NCBI RefSeq assembly: GCF_900217795.1
Contig: NZ_OBMQ01000017.1
Location: 28,233-84,336 of the forward strand
DNA length: 56,104 nucleotides
Direction: 5' to 3'
Origin: Ureibacillus xyleni
GTDB taxonomy: Bacteria > Bacillota > Bacilli > Bacillales_A > Planococcaceae
The position numbers and the translations under genes were made by a program. The notes under the pieces were generated by a model. That model did not search any database. It worked only from the letters and a program-made list of their open reading frames with translations, and was not told where the DNA came from. Positions 44,375 to 53,377 of this stretch are shown piece after piece (within the stretch, counting starts at the first letter, position 1; each line of letters opens with the position of its first letter).

Positions 44375-45256
44375 CTACTCTTCAAATGATAAATTGACAG
44401 GTTCCTCTAACAAATCAGAAGAAAAATCAATGTTAGTTGTTGGTGTTTGTTTATCAACTTCCTTAAATTTAAGTTCATCAATCCATACTTGCCCATTTCC
44501 CGATAGTAAAACACCAAAAGCAATGACCGCACTATTTTCAGGCACATCTAAAACAATATGATAATGATTCCACTCATTATTCCCTACAATTGGGCGATCA
44601 CTCATGTTATCAAATTGCAATACATCTCCAAGTGAATCATCTACACGCATCCAAAATCCACAGAATCCATCAACATCTTTTGATTTAATAAAACCAGAAA
44701 GTTTTATCCTTTTGCCAAGATACTTTTCTGCCTTGAATTGTTGCATCATTGTTGCGAATTCACCTTGCGATTGGACAGTAACAGCTTTTAAAAATCCAGA
44801 TGCTCTTCCCTTATGAACGTTTTCTCTATCAATTCCCATCTTATAATTAAACGGATGACTACCGCTTAAATTCCAACCTTTTAGTAATTGTTCATTTTTC
44901 AAATTGATTTCCTCCTTTTGTATGGTTAATTTACCCATGATTTTACGATATTGCCCTGGTGGTAATTGATAATATTTTTTAAATGAACGTGTAAATGATT
45001 CTTGTGTTTCAAAGCGATAATAGAAAGCAATCTCTATGATTTTTTCATCTGAATAAAGTAGCATGTTAGCTGAATTGGCAATTCTTCTATACCGAATATA
45101 TTCAGATGCAGTCACGCCAACCTCCTTTTGGAAAATACGAAGAAAATGGTATTTTGAGAATCCTACGAACTGAGCAACGCTTTCTAAAGATAACTCTTCA
45201 TGTAAGTTCATCTCTATATACTCAATCGTTTTTTGAATGATGGGGCTATAGCTCAT
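44375..45256 (-). CDS. AraC-family regulator with C-terminal jelly-roll-like domain
   Basis: A 293-residue regulator with the AraC DNA-binding domain at the N-terminus (residues 5-105): ELSLESVAQFVGFSKYHFLRIF and the second helix-turn-helix IIEIAFYYRFETQESFTRSFKKYY. This order is that of the short AraC/Rob type. The C-terminal 150 residues (GWNLSGSHPFNYKMG, GFCGFWMRVDDS, VWIDELKF) look like a carbohydrate-binding jelly roll, found in several Bacillus AraC proteins. The start ATG has AAGGAGGTT. It is the last gene of the island; no target is linked. Confidence 0.88.
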   Translation of the reverse strand: MSYSPIIQKTIEYIEMNLHEELSLESVAQFVGFSKYHFLRIFQKEVGVTASEYIRYRRIANSANMLLYSDEKIIEIAFYYRFETQESFTRSFKKYYQLPPGQYRKIMGKLTIQKEEINLKNEQLLKGWNLSGSHPFNYKMGIDRENVHKGRASGFLKAVTVQSQGEFATMMQQFKAEKYLGKRIKLSGFIKSKDVDGFCGFWMRVDDSLGDVLQFDNMSDRPIVGNNEWNHYHIVLDVPENSAVIAFGVLLSGNGQVWIDELKFKEVDKQTPTTNIDFSSDLLEEPVNLSFEE

Positions 45257-45482
45257 TTCATGAACCTCCTTACAAATAATATAACAAAAGGAATAATTGT
45301 TTTTTTGACATATATTGCTTTGTTATTCGAAGCTCTTGAGGAACGCTTTTATTGTGTAAGAAGTGGTATTATTATGTTGAGACACTTGAATGCTCTTTTT
45401 AAATTTATGTTCATTATTTTGAAAGAAGCGGTATCATAAATTTTATTCATCCCTTTAATCCCTAAACCCTTACGCTCTACTA
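45257..45482. other. non-coding stretch between the AraC gene and the right mini element
   Basis: No gene or repeat is seen in 226 bp beyond the AraC promoter. The last five bases, TACTA (45478-45482), flank the mini element and nearly match TAATA (399-403) that flanks copy 1 on the inner side. Confidence 0.5.
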
Positions 45483-45880
45483 TGTATCCACCCAAAAAAG
45501 TCGTTCCAACTCCCCTTCCCCCTTAAACCTTACCAACTCTTACTCTCCCAACACTTCAAGCCATTTTCCAATATTCTCCGCCTAAAAAAGTCGTTCCTGC
45601 ATTTTCCCCATATTCATCTAATTTTTGTTCAGATTTTACAACCGTTTTGGACTAAAAAAGTCGTTCCAAAGTAGAGGCGTAGTAGAGTTAAGGGATTAGG
45701 TTTTAGGGTAAAAGAAAAAGGAATAAAGGCTCGAAAACCCTTATTCCTTCTGACTTTTTTCAATTTTATTCCCGTTCTTATAATTCCTATTTCTTCCTTA
45801 ATCCTTGTTTCTACTCTCCCGACTTTTTTTGTCCTGAACCGAGTTTTTTTGGTCAGGAGCGAGTTTATTGGGTGAAGACA
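45483..45880. mobile_element. 398-bp mini Tn7-like element, copy 2
   Basis: The same length and, on line-by-line reading, the same sequence as 1-398, in direct orientation. It has the same TGT and ACA termini, three left-type sites and four right-type sites. It is followed by ATGGC (45881-45885) and preceded by TACTA. These do not match, so it is not a simple insertion with a 5-bp duplication at this place. The right terminus points at glmS, the orientation of Tn7 at attTn7, but lies 144 bp from the glmS stop. Confidence 0.88.
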
Positions 45881-45911
45881 ATGGCTTTTTTCAATCCTTT
45901 GAACAATTCGT

Positions 45912-45998
45912 TAGGTACGACTAAGTTGCATAAGGTAAAACTAAGTTGTGTCGGGTGCAACTTAGTTGTGCAAGGTACGATTGAGTTGTGTGCAGACA
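45912..45998. mobile_element. remnant right end of a second Tn7-like element at attTn7
   Basis: Four tandem 20-bp repeats with the core ACTAAGTTGT or ACTTAGTTGT (or GATTGAGTTGT) precede a terminal GTGCAGACA ending in ACA at 45998. That is 25 bp from the glmS stop codon (46024-46026), the canonical Tn7 insertion distance. The repeat text differs from that of the 398-bp element, so a second transposon lineage is represented. Only about 118 bp remain before the 398-bp element interrupts it. The TTCAA that follows (45999-46003) would be its target duplication. Confidence 0.8.
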
Positions 45999-46023
45999 TT
46001 CAAATAATATCTTATAAGTTTGA

Positions 46024-46070
46024 TTACTCCACCGTTACCGACTTTGCTAAATTACGTGGTTTATCTACGT
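46024..46070. other. attTn7: 3' end of glmS
   Basis: The final codons of glmS (encoding the [11 protein letters not shown] end) are the site bound by TnsD in Tn7. The element end at 45998 lies 25 bp beyond the stop, as expected. Confidence 0.8.
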
Positions 46071-47826
46071 CACAGCGGCGGTGAAGAGCAGCGTAATAAC
46101 TAATTAGTTGTAACGGCACGACTGCTACTAGTGGTGTTAAAAGTGTATGCACTTTTGGAATCACTAATCGGTCGCCTTCTTCGTTTAAGCCCTCCATCGA
46201 AATGATGCATGCGTTTGCTCCGCGCGCAACAACTTCTTTCACATTTCCACGGATATTTAAAGCCACTTGCTCTTGTGTTGCAAGTGCAAATACAGGTGTG
46301 CCTTCTTCAATTAGGGCGATTGTTCCGTGTTTTAACTCTCCACCTGCAAAACCTTCCGCTTGAATATAGGAGATTTCTTTTAGTTTTAATGCACCTTCTA
46401 CACTTACACAGAAGTCTAGATTACGTCCAATAAAGAAAGCATTGCGTGCAATCTTTAGATAATCTTCTGCAATTTGCTCTAATTCGTCTTTAGAATCCAC
46501 AATTGTTTGAATACCATTTGCGACAATCGCTAGCTCTTGTTTTAGATCAAGAACTACACCTTTTCCAAGGGATTTGCCTGTTACATAAGCAGCAATTGCT
46601 AATACCGCAACTTGAGCAACATAAGCTTTTGTAGAAGCAACGGCAATTTCAGGACCTGCATGTAACAACAATGTGTAATCTGCTTCACGAGAAAGTGTTG
46701 AACCAGGCACATTTGTAATTGTTAGTGCTGGATAGTTAAGCTCTTTCACTTTTACCAGTACTTGGCGGCTATCTGCTGTTTCACCAGATTGAGTAATAAA
46801 AATAAATAACGGCTTTTCTGATAAAAGTGGCATATTGTATCCAAATTCGCTTGAAATATGCACTTCAACTGGAATACCAGCAAGCTTTTCAAAGTACTGC
46901 TTTCCTACTAAACCTGCGTGATAGCTAGTACCTGCAGCAATAATGTATAAACGATCTGCTGCTTTAATAGCTTCTAAAATCTGGTCATCTATTGTCAATT
47001 CGCCAGCTTCATTGCTATATTCTTGAATAATTTTACGAACAACACCAGGTTGCTCATCCATCTCTTTTAGCATGTAGTGAGGATATGTGCCTTTTTCAAT
47101 ATCACTAGCATCAAGTTCAGCTGTAAAAGGTTTGCGTTCAACCGCACGTCCATCTAATGTTGTAATTTCAACTTTGTCTTTATGAACTAATACAACCTCT
47201 TTATCACGTAGTTCGATAAATTGGTCAGTAACTTGCAACATCGCCATCGCGTCTGATGCTACAACGTTAAAACCTTCACCAACACCTACTAAAAGAGGTG
47301 ACTTATTTTTCGCTACATAAATTGTATCTTCATCTTCTTGGTCTAATAATGCTAGGGCATATGAACCGTGTAATAAAGATAATGTTTTACGGAATGCTTC
47401 AACTGTTGATAAGCCTTCTTTGGCGAATAGATCCACTAGCTGAACAATGACTTCTGTATCTGTATCAGATTGCATTTGAATGCCTTTTAAATAGGCTTTT
47501 TGTAATAGATGATAGTTTTCAATTACCCCATTGTGTACAAGTGTAAAGCGACCAGAAGTACTTTGATGAGGGTGTGCATTTAATTTGTTTGGTACTCCGT
47601 GAGTAGCCCAACGTGTATGACCAATTCCAATATCAGCCGATACGTTTAAATTTACAGATGCACGTAAATCAGCAATACGGCCTTTTTCTTTAAAAACAGT
47701 AACACCTTCTTCGTTACGAACTGCGATACCTGCTGAGTCATATCCACGGTATTCTAGTTTTTCTAATCCTTTTAATAATATTTCCTTTGCGTCTAATCCG
47801 CCATTATATCCTACGATTCCACACAT
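46024..47826 (-). CDS. glmS: glutamine-fructose-6-phosphate aminotransferase
   Basis: The 600-residue isomerizing enzyme makes glucosamine-6-phosphate from fructose-6-phosphate and glutamine, the first step of cell-wall amino-sugar synthesis. Catalytic Cys is residue 2 in [10 protein letters not shown]. The glutaminase domain takes up the first 240 residues; two SIS domains follow ([10 protein letters not shown] near 350, [10 protein letters not shown] near 495). The last residues KSVTVE and their codons are the conserved TnsD target. Its leader contains the glmS ribozyme (48200-48362). No terminator is visible before the Tn7-like end, so glmS transcripts may run into the element. Confidence 0.98.
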   Translation of the reverse strand: MCGIVGYNGGLDAKEILLKGLEKLEYRGYDSAGIAVRNEEGVTVFKEKGRIADLRASVNLNVSADIGIGHTRWATHGVPNKLNAHPHQSTSGRFTLVHNGVIENYHLLQKAYLKGIQMQSDTDTEVIVQLVDLFAKEGLSTVEAFRKTLSLLHGSYALALLDQEDEDTIYVAKNKSPLLVGVGEGFNVVASDAMAMLQVTDQFIELRDKEVVLVHKDKVEITTLDGRAVERKPFTAELDASDIEKGTYPHYMLKEMDEQPGVVRKIIQEYSNEAGELTIDDQILEAIKAADRLYIIAAGTSYHAGLVGKQYFEKLAGIPVEVHISSEFGYNMPLLSEKPLFIFITQSGETADSRQVLVKVKELNYPALTITNVPGSTLSREADYTLLLHAGPEIAVASTKAYVAQVAVLAIAAYVTGKSLGKGVVLDLKQELAIVANGIQTIVDSKDELEQIAEDYLKIARNAFFIGRNLDFCVSVEGALKLKEISYIQAEGFAGGELKHGTIALIEEGTPVFALATQEQVALNIRGNVKEVVARGANACIISMEGLNEEGDRLVIPKVHTLLTPLVAVVPLQLISYYAALHRRCDVDKPRNLAKSVTVE

Positions 47827-47877
47827 TTTGTTTTCCTCCGAGTAAGCAATATCAATAAAAAAGACAATGCAAAATAC

Positions 47878-48114
47878 GAAGCCACTGAAAAACTAAATAC
47901 CGATAAAAATTTATAGTAATTATTTGCTTCTAAATAGAAGGTGGGATTCACTTCGCTTTCCACGGGCTTGGCTTCAGCCTCCTCGTCGCAAGCTCCTGCG
48001 GGGTCTTCAGCTCAAGCTGTTCCCGTAGGAGTCTTCGTGAATCCCACTTCCTAAAAGATCTGAGCGTATTTTTATTATAAAAATTTATTAAAATCGACTT
48101 TTTCAGTGCCCTAC
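47878..48114. mobile_element. MITE-like insertion with 7-bp target duplication in the glmS leader
   Basis: Direct repeats AAAATAC at 47871-47877 and 48115-48121 flank an element with inverted ends: GAAGCCACTGAAAAACT on the left and GTAGGGCACTGAAAAAGT on the right (read inward). Within it are large arms GTGGGATTCAC (near 47941) and GTGAATCCCAC (near 48040), the outer part of a GC-rich hairpin of a kind I believe is widespread in Bacillus relatives. It has no gene. It lies between the glmS ribozyme and the coding region on the transcript. Confidence 0.7.
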
Positions 48115-48199
48115 AAAATACAGCTTATATTTTAGGTAGGATTCTGTCTACTTACATCCTTTACCTAAAATAAGCATTGATTCATTAATATTGCTTTTT

Positions 48200-48362
48200 T
48201 ATATTTGCCTTTTCGTTTTGCTGTCCAAAAAATTGCTTCTTTGTTTTAAAAACGAAAATAACAATCGGGCATGCGATCGGGAGGTATCCGCCGAAAGTTC
48301 GATACTCCTCCACCTCGTCAACTAAGGATTATGTTTCGTCCGATTTCCTTAGCTCAGGCGCT
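48200..48362 (-). ncRNA. glmS ribozyme
   Basis: On the minus strand the leader reads GATA|GCGCCTGAGC, then GTTGACGAGGTGGAGGAGT, then ATCGAAC, TTCGGCGGATACCTCCC. This matches the conserved core of the glmS ribozyme; cleavage is expected between 48362 and 48361. The P4-like distal stem uses TTTTCGTTTT and AAAACGAAAA (about 48205-48260). Glucosamine-6-phosphate is the cofactor for self-cleavage, after which the mRNA is degraded. The ribozyme is about 375 bp before the start codon, further than usual because of the insertion at 47878-48114. Confidence 0.93.
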
Positions 48363-48526
48363 ATCATTGTTTTCCTTTTACTTGTATAGCGCGATTTTAC
48401 CCTCCTTTTGTGCGCTCGCTTGAAAAATTGGAATATGTTTGAAAGCCGTTTTTTCAAGCACCTTCATCATACAGAATATGCTCGGTTCCGTCAATCATTC
48501 ACTCATTTTGACCATATTGAAAAAAT

Positions 48527-48556
48527 ATCCACTAGAGTATAACGCCCTAGTGGATT
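48527..48556 (-). terminator. terminator of the PfpI-like gene
   Basis: Arms ATCCACTAG and CTAGTGGAT then ATTTTTTC on the minus strand, 20 bp after the stop at 48577. It separates that gene from the glmS leader, whose promoter lies in about 48400-48500. Confidence 0.85.
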
Positions 48557-48576
48557 CGTGTTTGTTTGTTTCTTTC

Positions 48577-49101
48577 TTATAATCCCTTTTCTTTCAACAG
48601 GTTGACAATTTCACGGTTAAAAGCTGGAAGGTCTTTTGGTGTGCGGCTTGATACAAGTTGCTTTTGACAAACGAATACTTCTTCGTCATGATAGTTTGCA
48701 CCAGCATTTTCTAAATCAACTCGAATTGATTTATAGCCAGTAATATCGCGCCCTTCTAATGAACGAGCTGTAATTAGTAGTTGTGGTCCATGGCAAATTG
48801 CAAATACAGGTTTCATATCACTCATGAACTTTTTGGCAAATGCCACTACACGATCATCATCACGCAATAAATCTGGCGAAAAGCCACCTGGAATAAATAG
48901 TGCGTCAAATTCACCTGGATTTACATCTTCAATCCCAAAATCAATTTCAACTCGTGCTTCTCCTTGCTTCCCTCTTACCGCTTTGTTTCCTTCTTTATCA
49001 ATTGTTACTACTTCATGTCCAGCTTCTTCTAACGCTTCTTTTGGACTTGTATATTCAATATCCTCAAAAAGATCTGTAATTAACGTTGCTATTCGTGCCA
49101 T
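48577..49101 (-). CDS. PfpI/DJ-1-family protein (YfkM-like general stress protein)
   Basis: A 174-residue DJ-1/PfpI protein. Start ATG 49101 is chosen over the longer frame because AGGAGTG stands nine bases upstream. The nucleophile elbow is AICHGPQLL (Cys near residue 102), with the acidic partner in LFIPGGFSPD. Homologues act as deglycases or proteases on damaged proteins. It lies between glmM and glmS, where it is not always found, so it is probably a lineage-specific insertion in the operon neighbourhood. Confidence 0.9.
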   Translation of the reverse strand: MARIATLITDLFEDIEYTSPKEALEEAGHEVVTIDKEGNKAVRGKQGEARVEIDFGIEDVNPGEFDALFIPGGFSPDLLRDDDRVVAFAKKFMSDMKPVFAICHGPQLLITARSLEGRDITGYKSIRVDLENAGANYHDEEVFVCQKQLVSSRTPKDLPAFNREIVNLLKEKGL

Positions 49102-49184
49102 TTTCAACACTCCTCTATACAGTTTATCAACATTACTATGTCCTTTTTGAATGTGAAATAAACGTTAAGAGGGGAAGTGAATTT

Positions 49185-49220
49185 AAAAATCCAGCTCACC
49201 TTTTTGGTTGCTGGATTTTA
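49185..49220 (-). terminator. terminator of the cdaA-cdaR-glmM operon
   Basis: Arms AAATCCAGC and GCTGGATTT followed by TTAAATTC, directly after the glmM stop. Confidence 0.8.
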
Positions 49221-49223
49221 TCA

Positions 49224-50576
49224 TTAGTCTGTTAATCCCAATTGTTCACGTACGACATTGGCAATACGGTTAACGTAGCTTTCACATTCTTCTTCTGTTG
49301 CAGCTTCCACCATTACACGGACAAGTGGCTCAGTTCCAGAAGGGCGTACTAAAACGCGGCCATTGCCACCCATTGCATCTTCTACTTCTTTAATCGCTGC
49401 TGCAACTTTTTCATTTTGTGTTACAGCATTTTTATCTGTTACACGTACATTTACCAATTTTTGAGGGAAAATCGTCATTTCTGATGCAAGCTCAGATAGT
49501 CGTTTACCCGTTGCTTTCATGATGTTTACTAACTGGATTCCCGTTAATAAGCCATCACCCGTTGTATTAAAATCAAGGAATACGATATGTCCGGATTGTT
49601 CTCCGCCAAGATTGTAGTCGTTGGCACGCATCTCTTCCACAACATAACGGTCTCCAACTGCTGTTTTGACACTTGTCATCCCGTTATCTTCTAGTGCTTT
49701 GTAGAAACCGATGTTGCTCATGACAGTAGAAACAATCGTATTTTTCTTTAAGCGACCTTTACTATTTAAATATTTACCGATGATGAACATAATTTGATCA
49801 CCATCTACAATTTTTCCTTTTTCATCTACAGCAATTAGTCGATCTCCATCACCATCAAAAGCTAGTCCAACATCGGCATCACGCTCTAGAACAAACGCTG
49901 AAAGTTTTTCTGGATGTGTTGAACCTACACCTTCATTAATATTTAAACCATCTGGAGAAGAACCCATTGATGAAATATCAGCTTCTAAATCTGCAAATAG
50001 GTGTGTAGCAAGTTGTGAAGTTGCACCATGAGCACAATCCAATGCTACGTGAATTCCTAAGAAGTCTTCTTCCACAGTTTGTTTTAAGTAAGAAAGATAT
50101 TTTTGACCACCTTCGAAGTAATCACTAACACTTCCTAAGTCTCCACCAATTGGACGTGGTAAAGTATCATCTTCAACATCAATTAAATTTTCGATTTCTG
50201 CTTCTTGTGCATCCGTTAGTTTAAACCCATCTGGACCGAAAAATTTAATACCATTATCTGCTACTGGATTGTGGGATGCAGAAATCATAACACCTGCATC
50301 TGCGTTCATTACTCGTGTTAAATATGCAACACCAGGTGTGCTGATGATACCTAAACGCATTACTTCAACTCCAATGGAAAGTAAGCCAGCAACTAGTGCT
50401 CCTTCTAACATATGGCCAGAAATGCGTGTATCTCGTCCAATTATTACTTTTGGACGTTCTTTAGAATGTTTTGTCAGCACATAGCCACCGATTCGTCCAA
50501 GTTTAAATGCAAACTCTGGCGTTAACTCTGAATTTGCGACACCACGGACGCCATCAGTTCCGAAATATTTTCCCAT
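49224..50576 (-). CDS. glmM: phosphoglucosamine mutase
   Basis: A 450-residue mutase that turns glucosamine-6-phosphate into glucosamine-1-phosphate for UDP-GlcNAc. Active serine is in ISASHNPV (Ser near residue 101). The metal loop is DGDGDR near 241-246, the sugar-binding loop GGEQSGH near 326, and the phosphate-binding RPSGTEP lies near 413. The start has GGAGAGAATAGG. It is the last gene of cdaA-cdaR-glmM; the glmS gene that makes its substrate follows after the PfpI-like gene. Confidence 0.98.
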   Translation of the reverse strand: MGKYFGTDGVRGVANSELTPEFAFKLGRIGGYVLTKHSKERPKVIIGRDTRISGHMLEGALVAGLLSIGVEVMRLGIISTPGVAYLTRVMNADAGVMISASHNPVADNGIKFFGPDGFKLTDAQEAEIENLIDVEDDTLPRPIGGDLGSVSDYFEGGQKYLSYLKQTVEEDFLGIHVALDCAHGATSQLATHLFADLEADISSMGSSPDGLNINEGVGSTHPEKLSAFVLERDADVGLAFDGDGDRLIAVDEKGKIVDGDQIMFIIGKYLNSKGRLKKNTIVSTVMSNIGFYKALEDNGMTSVKTAVGDRYVVEEMRANDYNLGGEQSGHIVFLDFNTTGDGLLTGIQLVNIMKATGKRLSELASEMTIFPQKLVNVRVTDKNAVTQNEKVAAAIKEVEDAMGGNGRVLVRPSGTEPLVRVMVEAATEEECESYVNRIANVVREQLGLTD

Positions 50577-50648
50577 AACCTATTCTCTCCTTCAATGCTA
50601 GACAATCCATGCTTCGATTATGATTACTCTGAACAACTCAAAACTTAT

Positions 50649-51695
50649 TTACTGAGTTGTACTCTCTTCATCATTGGCTGGATTTTCTGTATCCGTTTCT
50701 TCTACGTTTTCCTCTACAGGTTGCTCTACAGGTTCGTTCGTTTCTGTATTATTATCTTTAGTTACATTGGCATTAATTTTTATCTTCTTAGTAGAGAGCT
50801 TAGTGGTTCCATTAGGTGCTACTAAATCGACTTCGTAACTACCTGAATTCTCTATGTCAGATATGTCAAATTCTACGGGTAGTTCAGATAGCGCGTCAAT
50901 AATAGATTTTGGACCATAAACTCTTATCAGTTCTGTATCGGGCCTCAAGCTGTTTATTGTAATACCTTCTGGCGGTGTACCCCTTTGGCGAATTATAACT
51001 GGGACTTCCCGACTATACTCTCGGATATCGACTTTGACATTAACCGCTTCTGGCTCAATGGTTACTTCAAGTTTATTTAGACTACTATCCAAAACTTTCA
51101 CAGCAGCCTCTTGTTCAAATGAAGCGTTAATTCCTTTTTCACCAGTAACGGTTGCTTTTACATAACTAATGTCCTCAATAACACTTTTCGCACCTGTAAC
51201 AAATACCGTAGATGGCTCAGGATTCATACTTATTAATTCGTATCCCTCTGCAATTAATCCGTTATTCATTTCGGGATCAATACGTAACTCTTTCGTTACC
51301 TTTTCTTCGATTACTATATCAACAATTTTAGGATCAATGGTCACATCTACCTTTTCCGAGAAATTTTCATGTTGTATTGTTACTCGATGTCGACCAATCA
51401 TCAGTGAGTTTAAGTCTACAAACACTTTAAAATCTCTTTTTAATTTTGTTTGTAGGACGATTGCCATTGGTCCTTCAATTGTGACATCAACTGTTTTAGG
51501 CAATCCTGAAACAATCAGATTTTCAGAATCATAATATACTTCAAGTGGAACAGCAGTAATAATATCCATTTGTGAATTTGCACTTGTTGCTTGCTCACTT
51601 GTATCCATCTGAGCCTTTACATAAAAGAAGAGTAAAACTGCTAATATTAAAGCTGTAACCCTTAGAACCCAATAACTATCAAATAGTTTATCCAT
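50649..51695 (-). CDS. cdaR: CdaR, YbbR-domain regulator of CdaA
   Basis: A 348-residue protein from the ATG at 51695, which has GGAGGGGGAAA (the longer frame to 51752 overlaps cdaA more and lacks it). One N-terminal membrane segment (WVLRVTALILAVLLFFYV) precedes about four extracellular YbbR repeats (with VTIEGP, VFVTGAK and IRVYGPKSIID marks), and an acidic Thr/Glu-rich tail. CdaR binds the diadenylate cyclase CdaA from outside the membrane and modulates c-di-AMP synthesis. Its start overlaps the cdaA stop by 8 bp. The gene cluster cdaA-cdaR-glmM is conserved in Firmicutes. Confidence 0.95.
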   Translation of the reverse strand: MDKLFDSYWVLRVTALILAVLLFFYVKAQMDTSEQATSANSQMDIITAVPLEVYYDSENLIVSGLPKTVDVTIEGPMAIVLQTKLKRDFKVFVDLNSLMIGRHRVTIQHENFSEKVDVTIDPKIVDIVIEEKVTKELRIDPEMNNGLIAEGYELISMNPEPSTVFVTGAKSVIEDISYVKATVTGEKGINASFEQEAAVKVLDSSLNKLEVTIEPEAVNVKVDIREYSREVPVIIRQRGTPPEGITINSLRPDTELIRVYGPKSIIDALSELPVEFDISDIENSGSYEVDLVAPNGTTKLSTKKIKINANVTKDNNTETNEPVEQPVEENVEETDTENPANDEESTTQ

Positions 51696-52524
51696 TCTTT
51701 TTCCCCCTCCAATTCCACTTAGGGGCAATTTCTGAATCTTGTTCAGGTCCAAACCACATTTTTCTTAGTTGTGCCTCAAACTCATCAATTGTAAGGTTTC
51801 GATAAAGATTGCCATTCTTTGTTAAACTCACTGCTCCAGTTTCTTCAGAGACCACAATTGTAATTGCATCGGTTACCTCACTTAATCCAACAGCAGCACG
51901 ATGTCTTGTACCTAGTTCTTTGGAAATGAAAGTACTTTCAGATAGAGGCAAGTAACAAGCAGCTGCAGAAATTTTATCTTTCTGTACAATTACGGCACCG
52001 TCATGTAGTGGAGTATTCGGAATAAAAATGTTGATTAATAACTCGCTTGTAATTTCTGCATTTAATTTGATTCCAGTTTCGATATATTCATTCAAGCCTG
52101 TTTCTTTCTCAAGGGAGATTAATGCACCAATTCGTCGTTTTGCCATATAACTTACGGCTTTTTTCATTGCTTCTACTAACCTTGTTTGTTCATCCTCTAA
52201 TTGACCCGTGGAGCGTTGGAATATTTTCCCCCTGCCCAACTGTTCAAGAGCACGACGAATTTCAGGAGTGAAAATAATGATGATGGCTAAAAATCCCCAA
52301 TCAATTACTTCTTGGAGTAGCCAGCCGAGGGTATCAAGTCCAAAAATAACTGTCGCAAATCTTGCAAAAATGATAACAAAGAGACCTTTTAATAATTGAA
52401 CAGCTTTCGTCCCTTTAATGAGGGTTAATAATTTATATATTACGTACCATACAAGCAGTACATCCAAAAAACTAAATACAACATTTACAGGTGTTAAGTC
52501 TGTAAACTGCTCAATCATTTGCAC
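51688..52524 (-). CDS. cdaA: membrane diadenylate cyclase CdaA
   Basis: A 278-residue enzyme that makes c-di-AMP from two ATP. Three membrane helices occupy residues 10-95, then the DAC domain with the motifs DGAVI (DGA near 173) and RHRAA (near 203). The c-di-AMP controls potassium and osmotic balance and wall synthesis. Start is GTG 52524, seven bases after GGGGG; the nearby ATG is two codons downstream. It heads the cdaA-cdaR-glmM operon. Confidence 0.97.
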   Translation of the reverse strand: MQMIEQFTDLTPVNVVFSFLDVLLVWYVIYKLLTLIKGTKAVQLLKGLFVIIFARFATVIFGLDTLGWLLQEVIDWGFLAIIIIFTPEIRRALEQLGRGKIFQRSTGQLEDEQTRLVEAMKKAVSYMAKRRIGALISLEKETGLNEYIETGIKLNAEITSELLINIFIPNTPLHDGAVIVQKDKISAAACYLPLSESTFISKELGTRHRAAVGLSEVTDAITIVVSEETGAVSLTKNGNLYRNLTIDEFEAQLRKMWFGPEQDSEIAPKWNWRGKKNG

Positions 52525-52712
52525 GTGGCATCCCCCACTTTTTCCTTGCTAATTCATTTATATCTAATACAACTTCATGTTATTACGTAAAGTTCCTTCT
52601 CAAGGAGAATTAATTTTATAGAACCCTAAATTACATACATTTTACTAAAATTTAAAATCTTCATTAAGTAAAATTAGTATACCATATTTTGCACAATCTA
52701 GCCTTTTCCAAG

Positions 52713-52739
52713 AAAAAAGTCTACTCATTTGAGTAGACT
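52713..52739 (-). terminator. terminator of sigW-rsiW
   Basis: Arms AGTCTACTC and GAGTAGACT with TTTTTTC on the minus strand, 20 bp after the rsiW stop. Confidence 0.85.
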
Positions 52740-52757
52740 AAGATTAATTTATTAATT

Positions 52758-53366
52758 TTATTCAAATAGTGACATAAAATCATTTGCCATTTCCTTCATT
52801 TCGTACCATAACCATTCAAATGTTTCATCTATTTCTTCAATTTGTCCAGTTACTACTGCTGTAGAAGCCATATATTGTCCATTAATGACCGTTACATTAC
52901 CGTCAACTTCTCCTTCGATAACAATATCGCCATTTTTCACTACTATGTCACCTTTTACAACTTCACCCTCAGGCACAATCACCGTTTGACCATCGACAAC
53001 TAGATTTGGTTGTTTCGTAACGGAGAATTCATCATTTGGATAATTGCTTAATAATGTAGCACTCATGAAGAATAAGAACACTGCTGCTGCTACAATGATT
53101 GGATGTCTTCTTAACCATTTTTGCACGCCTAACCGTTGTTTGGCTTTCGGCAGACGCTTCATTACTTGTTCCTCAAAATTTGGAGGTGCTGTAATATGCG
53201 CTGCACTCTTAACAAAAGCAATCGTGTCACTTAATTGGTGCATATGTTGTTGACAATCCGAGCAAGCTTGTAAATGTTTCTTAAGTTGTTGTTCATGATC
53301 ACGACTAATATCGCCATCTAAATATTCATGCATATAGTCAACAATGTTTTGTGGACACGTACTCAT
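52758..53366 (-). CDS. rsiW: anti-sigma-W factor RsiW
   Basis: A 202-residue single-pass membrane protein. The N-terminal zinc-binding anti-sigma domain has Cys4 and the HLQACSDC motif (H-x3-C-x2-C, near residues 30-37). One membrane segment (IIVAAAVFLFFMSATLL, near 86-102) precedes an extracytoplasmic domain of valine-rich repeats. Stress triggers PrsW and RasP cleavage, which frees SigW. It follows sigW by 11 bp. Confidence 0.96.
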   Translation of the reverse strand: MSTCPQNIVDYMHEYLDGDISRDHEQQLKKHLQACSDCQQHMHQLSDTIAFVKSAAHITAPPNFEEQVMKRLPKAKQRLGVQKWLRRHPIIVAAAVFLFFMSATLLSNYPNDEFSVTKQPNLVVDGQTVIVPEGEVVKGDIVVKNGDIVIEGEVDGNVTVINGQYMASTAVVTGQIEEIDETFEWLWYEMKEMANDFMSLFE

Positions 53367-53377
53367 ATTCTTCCCTC

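Noticed and set aside
45233..45439. A 68-codon plus-strand frame starting inside the AraC gene
   Set aside because: It begins in the AraC start region, has no ribosome-binding site and no recognisable features.
45483..45880. Copy 2 as a simple MITE insertion with its own 5-bp duplication
   Set aside because: The flanks TACTA and ATGGC do not match; the inner flanks of the two copies match better, which led to the cointegrate model.
45872..46084. A 70-codon frame over the remnant right end and the glmS end
   Set aside because: It is a shadow of 20-bp tandem repeats and of the glmS coding strand.
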